A stretch of DNA of 40,278 bases from Flavobacterium sp. Lineage in GTDB: Bacteria; Bacteroidota; Bacteroidia; Flavobacteriales; Flavobacteriaceae. The notes beneath the pieces are model-generated. The model was given only the letters and a program-made list of their open reading frames with translations, had not been told where the DNA came from and searched no databases. The stretch lies in assembly GCF_021151785.1 (NCBI RefSeq), contig NZ_JAGKWP010000007.1, positions 1 to 40,278 of the forward strand, read 5' to 3'. Made by a program: the position numbers and the translations under genes. Of this stretch, positions 26,987 through 34,581 are shown one piece after another. Within the stretch, counting starts at the first letter, position 1. Each line of letters opens with the position of its first letter.

Positions 26987-28063
26987 TTAAGAATTCATTT
27001 TCTGCTCAAAAGCTTGCATAATATTGACTAAAACTTGAACACTTGTTAATGGTAAAGCATTATACATTGAAGCACGATATCCTCCTACAGAGCGATGTCC
27101 GTTCAATCCAGAAATACCTGCTTCTTTCCACATAGTATCAAAGACATCTTTATGTGCTTCATCTTCTAGTAAGAAAGTAGCATTCATAATACTTCTGTCC
27201 TCAACAGCTGCTGTACCTTTGAAATAAGGATTTCTATCTATTTCTGCATATAATAAAGTAGCTTTTGCTTCATTTATTTTTTCAATTGTTGCAATTCCAC
27301 CTTGCTTTTTTAACCATTGTAAATTGAGTAAAGAAGCATAAATAGGAAATACAGGAGGGGTGTTATACATGCTTTCCTTAGCAATATGCTGTTGATAATT
27401 TAACATGTTTGGAATTTCACGACCAGTTTTCCCTAAAATTTCTTCTTTTAGGATAACTAAAGTAACTCCGGCAGGACCCATATTTTTTTGCGCTCCAGCA
27501 TAAATCAAATCAAATTGAGAGAAGTCTAATACCCTTGAAAAAATATCAGAACTCATGTCGCAAACTACAGGAATTTGAGTCTGTGGAAATTGTTTGATTT
27601 GTGTTCCGAAAATAGTATTATTACTGGTACAATGGAAGTAATCGGCATCAGAAGGAATAGTATAATCTTTTGGAATATGATTGTAATTTTCATTTTTTGA
27701 TGATGCTACAACTATTGTTTCTCCAAAGTGTCTAGCTTCTTTTATAGCTCCATTAGCCCAAGTTCCAGTGTCTAAATAGGCTGCTTTTCCATTCACTTTC
27801 ATTAAATTATAGGGTACCATTAAGAATTCTAAACTTGCACCACCATGTAAAAATAAGGCTTGGTATCCTTTTCCTTCTAATCCTAGAAGCTCTAGTACTA
27901 AAGCTCGGGCTTCTTCCATGACTGCGACAAAATCTTTACTGCGGTGAGAGATTTCTAAAATCGATAAACCTGAATGATTAAAATCTAAAATAGCTTGTGC
28001 TGATTTTTCAAAAACTTCATCAGGGAGAATGCAAGGTCCTGCACTATAATTGTGTTTTTTCAT
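26987..28063 (-). CDS. serC: Phosphoserine aminotransferase
   Basis: 358 aa, the standard length. PLP-dependent transfer of an amino group from glutamate to 3-phosphohydroxypyruvate, giving phosphoserine; it may also serve pyridoxal phosphate synthesis. N-terminal KHNYSAGPCILPDEV is typical of SerC, and the PLP lysine is in YAGAQKNMGPAGV (about residue 191). GHRSVGGYRASMYNALP near the C terminus is the conserved substrate-binding end. It is the first gene of the serC-serA unit. Its 121-bp upstream gap carries two palindromes described separately, which suggests regulated expression. Confidence 0.96.
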   Translation of the reverse strand: MKKHNYSAGPCILPDEVFEKSAQAILDFNHSGLSILEISHRSKDFVAVMEEARALVLELLGLEGKGYQALFLHGGASLEFLMVPYNLMKVNGKAAYLDTGTWANGAIKEARHFGETIVVASSKNENYNHIPKDYTIPSDADYFHCTSNNTIFGTQIKQFPQTQIPVVCDMSSDIFSRVLDFSQFDLIYAGAQKNMGPAGVTLVILKEEILGKTGREIPNMLNYQQHIAKESMYNTPPVFPIYASLLNLQWLKKQGGIATIEKINEAKATLLYAEIDRNPYFKGTAAVEDRSIMNATFLLEDEAHKDVFDTMWKEAGISGLNGHRSVGGYRASMYNALPLTSVQVLVNIMQAFEQKMNS

Positions 28064-28091
28064 TATATGTGTATTAAGTTGTGTTTTACTG

Positions 28092-28108
28092 ATTGCAAAT
28101 TTTGCAAT
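28092..28108. promoter_or_regulatory. Palindrome ATTGCAAA-T-TTTGCAAT upstream of serC
   Basis: Perfect 8-bp inverted repeat with a 1-bp centre, 29 bp before the serC ATG. The minus strand inside it reads AAAATTTG, one mismatch from the -7 consensus, so a protein bound here would block or shape the serC promoter. Confidence 0.45.
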
Positions 28109-28158
28109 AATTTAACAACTAAATCATTTTTTTTAGAGGTGGATGTGGGTTATTTGTT

Positions 28159-28176
28159 AACGAAAACGTTTTCGTT
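28159..28176. promoter_or_regulatory. Perfect 18-bp palindrome AACGAAAACGTTTTCGTT, LacI-operator-like
   Basis: Perfect palindrome with a central CG step, 96 bp upstream of serC and 9 bp past the stop of the LuxC-type gene. Sites of this shape (AAACG/CGTTT around a CG centre) are typical of LacI/PurR-family regulators. As a hairpin it would have no loop and no U run, so terminator function is unlikely. Confidence 0.5.
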
Positions 28177-28184
28177 TTGAAATT

Positions 28185-29246
28185 TTATTGCAAATTGTTT
28201 AAAAACTGCAAAGTGTCAACTTGGTCAGCATAATCAGCTAATTTTGGTTTTTGAGCTTCTCCAAAAGTAAAAGAATGAGGAATACAGCCATTACTTACTA
28301 CACATTGTATTAATTCTTGGTCTGCTTCCAAACGTTTTTTTACATCTTCTAAACTTTCGTAATATTCATAAAAAACAGAAGAAATTGGAGACGCGTAACT
28401 CGTATCTTCTTTAATAGTCATAAAACCATTATCTAAAATTTGAAAGAGACTCATTAGATATACGGCTTTGTTGTAGTCGTAATTATTGGCGTATTTTTCA
28501 TATTCTATGATGTCTTTATGAACAAACATGCCTTTAAAAAAAGCATCGAAATTATAGTTTTTTGGGACAAATAGTTTGGAAACGTTTCTACAACCTAAAC
28601 CAAAGTATCTAAAAATGTCTTCACCTAATGCTTCTAGTTCTTCTTGTGATTCATTTCCAGTTAAAACAGCAACCGAATTTCTATTTTTTCTAATTATATT
28701 TGGTTTAGAACCAAAATAGTACTCAAAATATCGGGCAGTATTGTTACTTCCTGTTGCAATGACTGCATCAAATCCTTCTAATTTTCCCTCAATAAAAGTA
28801 ATTCTTTCTTTTAACCTTTCATCTAAAGCTATTAAATAATTCGCTAAAAATTTAATGAGATGTTGGTCGTTTGATGAAGTTTTTATTAAGGCATGATTCC
28901 CGCTAATTAGTACGCATAAGAAATCATGAAACCCGACTAAAGGGATATTACCAGCTAAAATAAGTCCGATTTTTTTGGGAGCTGTATTTTCGAAAGTATA
29001 GTTACTTAACCAAGTTGATAAATTTTCATCAGTAAGTGCTTCAGCCCAAGATTGAATAGCAAAAAATACATTTTCTGGTGTAAACCAATTGTTGTGTGAT
29101 TGTGATAATTGAATTAAATCATTAAATTTTTCGAAAAAAGAATCATTGTTTTTGATTGCCTCTTTTTTAATGGTCTTATTCTCATTAAATTGACTTAAAA
29201 AATGACCTAATTCAACAAAACAATTTTTTATTTCGATTTGTAACAT
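28185..29246 (-). CDS. LuxC-type acyl-CoA reductase
   Basis: 353 aa. It belongs to the aldehyde-dehydrogenase-like LuxC family: GLILAGNIPLVGFHDFLCVL, then LIKTSSNDQ, then VIATGSNNTARYFEYYF, IIRKNRNSVAVLTGNES, and the probable nucleophile Cys in YFGLGCRNVSKLFVP (about residue 219). LuxC reduces activated fatty acyl groups to aldehydes with NADPH. It is shorter than Vibrio LuxC (about 480 aa), as is usual for Bacteroidota members, and no luxE, luxD or luciferase genes are nearby, so bioluminescence is not implied. It is divergent from a dicluster ferredoxin with overlapping promoter elements. The physiological substrate is unknown. Confidence 0.85.
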   Translation of the reverse strand: MLQIEIKNCFVELGHFLSQFNENKTIKKEAIKNNDSFFEKFNDLIQLSQSHNNWFTPENVFFAIQSWAEALTDENLSTWLSNYTFENTAPKKIGLILAGNIPLVGFHDFLCVLISGNHALIKTSSNDQHLIKFLANYLIALDERLKERITFIEGKLEGFDAVIATGSNNTARYFEYYFGSKPNIIRKNRNSVAVLTGNESQEELEALGEDIFRYFGLGCRNVSKLFVPKNYNFDAFFKGMFVHKDIIEYEKYANNYDYNKAVYLMSLFQILDNGFMTIKEDTSYASPISSVFYEYYESLEDVKKRLEADQELIQCVVSNGCIPHSFTFGEAQKPKLADYADQVDTLQFLNNLQ

Positions 29247-29253
29247 TTGTAAC

Positions 29254-29284
29254 TTGTTTTTAATGGGTTTACGTTGTATTTTTG
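29254..29284 (+). promoter_or_regulatory. Promoter of the ferredoxin gene (TTG-N20-TATTTTTG)
   Basis: TTG at 29254-29256 and TATTTTTG at 29277-29284 with an ideal 20-nt spacer. The predicted leader is about 75 nt. It shows that an in-frame TTG at 29282 cannot be the start. Confidence 0.65.
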
Positions 29285-29289
29285 TGTCG

Positions 29290-29297
29290 CAAAATTA
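29290..29297 (-). promoter_or_regulatory. -7 element for the LuxC-type gene (TAATTTTG on minus strand)
   Basis: A full TAnnTTTG match 43 nt before the LuxC-type ATG and only 5 bp from the opposing ferredoxin -7 box. No well-spaced TTG partner was found. Confidence 0.45.
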
Positions 29298-29365
29298 ATT
29301 ATATTATTTGGAATATACAGAAAATAGGTTTTGTTTTCCAAATTCAAAATTTTAAGTTAATCAAT

Positions 29366-29716
29366 ATGGCAATAAAGATAACAGACGAATGCATCAATTG
29401 TGGTGCATGTGAACCAGAGTGTCCGAATACAGCAATTTATGAAGGAGCTGATGATTGGAGATGGAAAGATGGTACAAAATTATCAGGAAAAGTGATACTA
29501 CCAGATGGTACTGAAGTAGATTCTGATGCAGCACAGACTCCTTATTCTGATGATGTATATTATATTGTTCCAGGAAAATGTACAGAATGTAAAGGCTTCC
29601 ATGAAGAGCCACAATGTGCAGCGGTTTGTCCGGTTGATTGTTGTGTGCCTGATGAGGATCATGTTGAAAGTGAAGAGACTCTTTTAAACCGACAGTCGTT
29701 TTTACATAATGAATAA
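29366..29716 (+). CDS. 4Fe-4S dicluster ferredoxin
   Basis: 116 aa from ATG 29366 (MAIKITDECINCGACEP); upstream in-frame codons lie in the promoter and leader. The first cluster motif is CxxCxxCxxxCP at Cys9, 12, 15 and 19. The second is CTEC, then eight residues, then CAAVCPVDC. The two are separated by an insertion of about 40 residues (WRWKDGTKLSGKVILPDG region), as in the YfhL-like/Bacteroidota dicluster ferredoxins. It should bind two [4Fe-4S] clusters and carry electrons in the cytoplasm. It is single-gene: its own promoter lies before it and a strong terminator directly after the stop. Divergent orientation to an acyl-CoA reductase may reflect shared regulation. Confidence 0.95.
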   Translation: MAIKITDECINCGACEPECPNTAIYEGADDWRWKDGTKLSGKVILPDGTEVDSDAAQTPYSDDVYYIVPGKCTECKGFHEEPQCAAVCPVDCCVPDEDHVESEETLLNRQSFLHNE

Positions 29717-29747
29717 AAAAAGTCCGAGAATTTTCTCGGACTTTTTT
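29716..29747. terminator. Bidirectional terminator after the ferredoxin gene
   Basis: A perfect 15-bp inverted repeat (AAAAAAGTCCGAGAA at 29716-29730, complement at 29733-29747) with a 2-nt spacer and flanking A/T runs. It starts within the stop codon. Confidence 0.93.
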
Positions 29748-29914
29748 GTTGTTCAATTTTAACTAACTCTATTTTTTCATTTATTTTAATTTTAAAATAG
29801 ATGAAGACAAAGTCATTTAAAAGGTATTTGCCTTTCATGATATGATTTTTTGAAAGTTTTTTATAATTCATTCCCATATATCCAAATGTCTTTTTTTACT
29901 AAAGAATATTAAGT

Positions 29915-29922
29915 TATATTTG
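29915..29922 (+). promoter_or_regulatory. -7 element for ychF (TATATTTG)
   Basis: TATATTTG lies 66 nt before the ychF ATG. No TTG at the right spacing. The interval 29748-29914 otherwise holds nothing I can identify. Confidence 0.55.
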
Positions 29923-29942
29923 CACACTTAAAATTTTAAAAA

Positions 29943-29984
29943 ATAGCAACTGTTAACTTTAAACGGTTAACTGTAAACTTATTA
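29943..29984 (+). repeat. Degenerate 7-bp tandem repeat in the ychF leader
   Basis: Six consecutive heptads, mostly of the form C(T/G)NNNAA (for example CTGTTAA, CTTTAAA, CTGTAAA), fill the leader and end 4 nt before the ATG. The same pattern occurs before parC. It is short and AT-rich, but the exact 7-nt register makes chance less likely. Confidence 0.6.
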
Positions 29985-29988
29985 TAAC

Positions 29989-31083
29989 ATGAAAGCAGGA
30001 ATTGTAGGATTACCAAATGTTGGGAAATCAACTTTATTTAATTGTTTATCAAATGCCAAAGCACAAAGTGCAAACTTTCCTTTTTGTACTATTGAACCGA
30101 ATATAGGTGTAGTTAATGTTCCCGATCCTAGGATTGTAAAATTAGAAGAATTAGTTAAGCCTGAGCGTGTACAAATGGCTACAGTAGATATTGTAGATAT
30201 TGCAGGATTAGTTAAAGGGGCAAGTAAAGGTGAAGGTTTAGGAAATCAATTTTTAGGAAATATTAGAGAATGTAATGCTATTATTCATGTTTTACGTTGT
30301 TTTGATAATGATAATATTGTTCACGTAGACGGTAATGTAAATCCGATCCGCGATAAAGAAACTATTGATATCGAATTGCAATTAAAAGACTTAGAAACGG
30401 TTGAAAAACGTTTAGAAAAAGTTAATAAAGCGGCTAAGACAGGAAATAAAGAAGCACAAATTGAAAAAGCCTTGTTAGATAGAATTAAAGATGCATTAAT
30501 GCAAGCAAAATCGGCTCGTACAGTAGTACCTCAGTCTAATGAGGAAGAAGAATTGTTTGCAGGTTTTCAATTAATTACTGCTAAACCAGTATTATATGTT
30601 TGTAATGTAGACGAAGCTTCTGCAGTAAATGGAAACAAATATGTAGACCAAGTACGTGAATTAGTAAAAGATGAACAAGCGGAAGTAATTGTACTTTCAG
30701 TTGGTGCTGAAGCAGATATTAATGAATTAGAAAGTTATGAAGAACGTCAAGTGTTCTTAGAAGACTTAGGACTAACAGAACCAGGTTCGGCGGTTTTAAT
30801 TCGTGCGGCTTATAAATTATTGAATTTGCAAACTTATTTCACAGCAGGTGTAAAAGAAGTTCGTGCGTGGACAATTAAAGTGGGCGATACAGCTCCAAAA
30901 GCGGCTGGAGTAATTCATACAGATTTTGAAAAAGGATTCATTCGTGCTGAAGTTATAGCTTATGAAGATTATGTTCAGTTCGGTTCAGAAGCCAAAGTGA
31001 AAGAAGCAGGAAAACTAAGAGTAGAAGGAAAAGAATATATTGTTAAAGATGGAGATGTAATGCACTTCCGTTTTAATGTATAA
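29989..31083 (+). CDS. ychF: Redox-regulated ATPase YchF (Obg-family)
   Basis: 364 aa, the standard length. P-loop GLPNVGKST at residues 7-15; switch region DIVDIAGLVKGASKGEGLGNQFL; the G4-equivalent motif reads NVDE, the NxxE form that makes YchF/OLA1 prefer ATP to GTP. The C-terminal TGS domain includes FTAGVKEVRAWTIKVGD and DFEKGFIRAEVI. It binds ribosomes and takes part in translation and oxidative-stress control. The gene appears monocistronic: a promoter element and heptad repeat lie before it and a terminator after it. Confidence 0.96.
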   Translation: MKAGIVGLPNVGKSTLFNCLSNAKAQSANFPFCTIEPNIGVVNVPDPRIVKLEELVKPERVQMATVDIVDIAGLVKGASKGEGLGNQFLGNIRECNAIIHVLRCFDNDNIVHVDGNVNPIRDKETIDIELQLKDLETVEKRLEKVNKAAKTGNKEAQIEKALLDRIKDALMQAKSARTVVPQSNEEEELFAGFQLITAKPVLYVCNVDEASAVNGNKYVDQVRELVKDEQAEVIVLSVGAEADINELESYEERQVFLEDLGLTEPGSAVLIRAAYKLLNLQTYFTAGVKEVRAWTIKVGDTAPKAAGVIHTDFEKGFIRAEVIAYEDYVQFGSEAKVKEAGKLRVEGKEYIVKDGDVMHFRFNV

Positions 31084-31113
31084 TAAAATATTTTAATCAA
31101 ATTTTATTTTAAG

Positions 31114-31140
31114 ACCGTTGAAATTTTCAACGGTTTTTTT
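31114..31140 (+). terminator. Rho-independent terminator after ychF
   Basis: ACCGTTGAA (31114-31122) pairs with TTCAACGGT (31126-31134) over a 3-nt loop, followed by a seven-T run, 31 nt after the ychF stop. Confidence 0.92.
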
Positions 31141-31195
31141 GTGGCATACGTTTTGTTAATACTTTCTTAAACCAATCAACTTAATTTTTAAACGT

Positions 31196-31855
31196 ATGAA
31201 AAAAATAGTGCTATTTCTCGTTGCAACATCTCTACTTTCTTGTGAATCACATCAATTGAATGATAGTTTTATTTTGTTTTCAGAAGCCCAACCCGCTAAT
31301 GTAGATGAGATTACTCATTTTCCACAAAAATACATTGGTGAATACAGTTTTGATGCTACACATAAAATATTGGTTCAGTCGAAATATATCATTTTAAAAG
31401 ATATTGATTCATTAGAAATGACCAAAAAAGAATTGGATTCTATTAAAACGGCCGAGTTGAAAGGAAATAAAGTATTGGATAAAGAAACAGGTAAATTGTA
31501 TGAGGTTCGATATAAAGGTGATACAATTTGTTGGGAAATGGCCAATTTAGATACTATTTTTTCCTTTGATGAAGGCGAAGTCGCAAAATTATTCAAGCAA
31601 AGTATAATTCTGAATAAAGAACAAGAAAATGGGGTGCAAGTTTCTTGTATTAATTTTAAAGGTTTAAAAGGGAAATACTTTCAATTAGGAACCAAAAAAG
31701 ATTATAATTATTTAAAGTCAAAATTTAAGACGAATCCAACTATTATTAAAGAAAATGGCGATACCACCAATGTTGTTTTAACATTTTCAAGAGGTGATTT
31801 TAGAAGGTTATTAAGAGAAGAAGGTTGGGAATTTGAAACTAGTTTTTTTAAATAA
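31196..31855 (+). CDS. Lipoprotein of unknown function
   Basis: 219 aa. MKKIVLFLVATSLLSC is a good SPII signal with the lipobox Cys at residue 16. The mature part is a mixed alpha/beta protein with paired segments such as KYIGEYSFDATHKILVQSKY and ETGKLYEVRYKGDTICWEM, ending in FSRGDFRRLLREEGWEFE. I do not recognise a family. Its stop overlaps the DUF2459 start by 1 nt (TAATG), so the two genes are translationally coupled and probably act together at the envelope. Confidence 0.85.
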   Translation: MKKIVLFLVATSLLSCESHQLNDSFILFSEAQPANVDEITHFPQKYIGEYSFDATHKILVQSKYIILKDIDSLEMTKKELDSIKTAELKGNKVLDKETGKLYEVRYKGDTICWEMANLDTIFSFDEGEVAKLFKQSIILNKEQENGVQVSCINFKGLKGKYFQLGTKKDYNYLKSKFKTNPTIIKENGDTTNVVLTFSRGDFRRLLREEGWEFETSFFK

Positions 31856-32541
31856 TGAAAAAGGTAGTCTTTAAACTAGTAAAATATGTTGGTTTATTCC
31901 TTCTCGCTCTATTGATGTATGGAATAGTAATCACTTTGCTTTCTTTTATCCCTGTAAATTCATTTGATTCTCGAACGTTAATTCCTGCGCAAAAAATTGA
32001 AATTTACTTGCTGACTAATGGCGTACATACTGATGTTGTGGTTCCAGTAAAAAATGAAGTTTTCGATTGGTCAAAACAAGTCAAGTTTACCGATACTAAA
32101 GCAAAAGATTCCACAGCACAATTTATGGCAATCGGTTGGGGTGATAGAGGATTTTATTTAGAAACACCAACCTGGTCCGATTTAAAAGTAAGTACGGCAT
32201 TAAAGGCAGCAACGGGTTTAAGTTCTAGCGCCTTGCATGCGACTTTTTATAACAAAATGAAAGAAGGAGCCGATTGTAAAAAGATAACATTAGACTGCAA
32301 CGAATACAACCAATTGATTCATTTTATTTCGGATTCATTTCAGTTAAATGGGGATAAAGTGAGTAAAATTGAAACCAAAGCCGTATATGGAAACAACGAT
32401 GCTTTTTATGAAGCAAAAGGAAGTTATTCCTTGTTTTATACGTGTAATTCTTGGGCGAATCAGGCTTTAAAAGCTGCGAATCAAAAAGCAGCTCTTTGGA
32501 CCATTACGGATTCGGGTATTTTTAGACATTATGCTAATTAA
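31855..32541 (+). CDS. DUF2459 (TIGR02117) family membrane-anchored protein
   Basis: 228 aa with one N-terminal membrane anchor (about 9-33) and a periplasmic domain. Family markers: LLTNGVHTDVVVPV, AIGWGDRGFYLETPTW, LHATFYN, and YTCNSWANQALKAA. The family was first noted near urease genes in other bacteria, but no urease gene is here. The conserved His (GVHTD) and Cys (YTCNSW) could form a papain-like catalytic pair; that is an inference from spacing and not proven. It overlaps the preceding lipoprotein by 1 nt. A repeat-rich gap separates it from parE. Confidence 0.87.
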   Translation: MKKVVFKLVKYVGLFLLALLMYGIVITLLSFIPVNSFDSRTLIPAQKIEIYLLTNGVHTDVVVPVKNEVFDWSKQVKFTDTKAKDSTAQFMAIGWGDRGFYLETPTWSDLKVSTALKAATGLSSSALHATFYNKMKEGADCKKITLDCNEYNQLIHFISDSFQLNGDKVSKIETKAVYGNNDAFYEAKGSYSLFYTCNSWANQALKAANQKAALWTITDSGIFRHYAN

Positions 32542-32561
32542 AGAGCCAAAGAAAAGGTAAA

Positions 32562-32613
32562 AGTAAAAAGGGCAAAGTAAAATAAAACACTAATTACTAT
32601 TCACTTTTTACTA
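32562..32613. repeat. Imperfect inverted repeat built from 7-bp units, upstream of parE
   Basis: The left arm 32562-32581 and right arm 32593-32612 are complementary at about 17 of 20 positions around an 11-nt centre. The right arm reads as heptads (CTAATTA, CTATTCA, CTTTTTA), and the left arm gives the same kind of unit on the minus strand (CTTTTTA, CTTTTAC). It lies 86 bp before the parE start. Confidence 0.6.
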
Positions 32614-32698
32614 GAAAAAATGTTTAAAACTTCTTTGTAAACCGCTTTTAAAATTTGGGCAATTCACTTATATTAGCACATTATCCATATTTGTGTCT

Positions 32699-34573
32699 AT
32701 GTTAGAAGAATTGAATCAAAATCAATACACCGAAGATAATATTCGATCGCTTGATTGGCAAGAACACATCCGAATTCGTCCGGGTATGTACATTGGAAAA
32801 TTAGGTGACGGTTCCACTCCCGATGATGGTATTTATATCTTAGTCAAAGAAGTTATCGATAACTGTATCGATGAGTTTGCTATGGGGGCAGGTAAAACCA
32901 TTGAAGTGACTATCAAAGACCGATTAGTGACTGTACGCGATTATGGTCGTGGTATTCCATTAGGAAAAGTGGTTGATGTTGTTTCTAAAATGAATACCGG
33001 TGGTAAATACGATTCCAAAGCCTTTAAAAAATCGATCGGATTGAATGGAGTTGGTACCAAAGCTGTAAATGCACTTTCCAATTATTTCCGAGTAGAATCG
33101 GTTCGAGATAATCAACAAAAAGCAGCTGAATTTTCGGCAGGGGTTTTAACACTTGAAGAAGATTTAGTAGAAACAACTAAACGAAGAGGTACAAAAGTTT
33201 CTTTTATTGCCGACGAAACCATTTTTAAAAACTACAAATACCGAAATGAGTATGTTGAGAAAATGCTTCGTAATTATACTTATTTGAATAGAGGGCTAAC
33301 CTTGTATTACAATGGCGATAAATTTTATTCTGAGTTTGGATTAAAAGATTTATTGGAAGACAATATCACAGCTGAAGATATGGTCTATCCGGTAATTCAT
33401 TTAGAAGGGGATGATATTGAAATTGCTTTAACACACAGTAAATCGCAATATTCAGAAGAATACTATTCTTTTGTAAACGGACAAAATACCACACAAGGGG
33501 GGACGCATTTAGGTGCTTTTCGTGAAGGTGTGGTACGTACATTAAAAGAATTTTATAATAAAAATTTTGAAGCTTCTGATATTCGTAAATCTATAGTTGC
33601 AGCTATTGCTGTAAAAGTTGAAGAACCGGTTTTTGAATCACAAACAAAAACCAAATTAGGTTCTACAGATATGGGACCAAAGGGACCTTCTGTACGAACG
33701 TTTGTGAATGATTTTATCAAGACGAAATTAGATAACTTCTTACATAAAAACCCAGAGATTGCAGATTTGTTACTTCGTAAGATTTTGCAAGCGGAACGTG
33801 AACGAAAAGAATTGTCTGGAATTCGAAAATTAGCGAAAGAACGTGCTAAAAAAGCCAGTTTACATAATAAAAAATTACGCGATTGTAGGGTACATTTAAC
33901 GGATGTGAAGAATCCAAGGTATTTAGAAAGTACACTATTTATTACCGAGGGAGATTCGGCATCAGGTTCAATTACCAAATCACGTGATGTCAATACGCAA
34001 GCGGTTTTCTCTTTACGTGGTAAACCTTTGAATTCTTATGGCATGACCAAGAAAATTGTGTATGAAAATGAGGAATTCAACTTGTTGCAGGCAGCTTTAG
34101 ATATTGAAGAAGATTACGAAAACTTACGTTATAATAACATTGTAATTGCTACCGATGCTGATGTCGACGGGATGCACATTCGTTTGTTGTTGATTACGTT
34201 TTTCTTGCAGTTTTTCCCTGAGTTAATCAAGGAAGGACATTTGTATATATTACAAACGCCTTTATTCCGTGTACGTAATAAGAAAGAAACCATTTATTGT
34301 TATTCAGATGAGGAACGTGTGAATGCGATTGAAAAGTTAAAGCCAAAACCAGAAATTACACGATTCAAAGGATTGGGAGAAATTTCACCCGATGAGTTCA
34401 AACATTTTATTGGTCAAGATATTCGTTTAGATCCTGTGATGTTAGACAAAGCGATGTCGATTGAAAAATTGTTAGAATTCTATATGGGTAAAAACACACC
34501 CGACCGACAAGATTTCATCATCAATAATTTGAAAGTAGAATTGGATACGGTTGAGGAATTGTTGGGAAGTTAA
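32699..34573 (+). CDS. parE: DNA topoisomerase IV subunit B
   Basis: 624 aa from ATG 32699. A GTG two codons earlier (32693) is also in frame, but its G ends a -7-like CATATTTG, so the ATG is preferred; the leader could then be almost absent. GHKL ATPase motifs: EVIDNCIDEFAMG, DYGRGIPLG, IGLNGVGTKAVNALS. Toprim: TEGDSASGS and DADVDGMHI. With ParC it decatenates daughter chromosomes. SGSITKSRD and EHIRIRPGMYIGKLG distinguish it from the gyrB copy at 18 kb. parC follows after a 57-bp gap that is mostly a heptad repeat; the two are probably one transcript. Confidence 0.95.
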   Translation: MLEELNQNQYTEDNIRSLDWQEHIRIRPGMYIGKLGDGSTPDDGIYILVKEVIDNCIDEFAMGAGKTIEVTIKDRLVTVRDYGRGIPLGKVVDVVSKMNTGGKYDSKAFKKSIGLNGVGTKAVNALSNYFRVESVRDNQQKAAEFSAGVLTLEEDLVETTKRRGTKVSFIADETIFKNYKYRNEYVEKMLRNYTYLNRGLTLYYNGDKFYSEFGLKDLLEDNITAEDMVYPVIHLEGDDIEIALTHSKSQYSEEYYSFVNGQNTTQGGTHLGAFREGVVRTLKEFYNKNFEASDIRKSIVAAIAVKVEEPVFESQTKTKLGSTDMGPKGPSVRTFVNDFIKTKLDNFLHKNPEIADLLLRKILQAERERKELSGIRKLAKERAKKASLHNKKLRDCRVHLTDVKNPRYLESTLFITEGDSASGSITKSRDVNTQAVFSLRGKPLNSYGMTKKIVYENEEFNLLQAALDIEEDYENLRYNNIVIATDADVDGMHIRLLLITFFLQFFPELIKEGHLYILQTPLFRVRNKKETIYCYSDEERVNAIEKLKPKPEITRFKGLGEISPDEFKHFIGQDIRLDPVMLDKAMSIEKLLEFYMGKNTPDRQDFIINNLKVELDTVEELLGS

Positions 34574-34581
34574 ATTTTTAT

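Noticed and set aside
28159..28176. The 18-bp palindrome as a terminator of the LuxC-type gene
   Set aside because: It has no loop sequence and no U run on the minus strand after it; an operator is the better reading.
28185..29246. LuxC homology as evidence of bioluminescence genes
   Set aside because: No luciferase, LuxD or LuxE gene is nearby, and similar stand-alone reductases are common in Bacteroidota.
29394..29756. Minus-strand frame of 120 codons over the ferredoxin gene
   Set aside because: It is His/Leu-rich and low in complexity, crosses the terminator, and lies opposite a clear ferredoxin.
33553..33993. Minus-strand frame of 146 codons inside parE
   Set aside because: Opposite-strand shadow of a conserved gene; the product has no recognisable domain and no promoter motif was seen.
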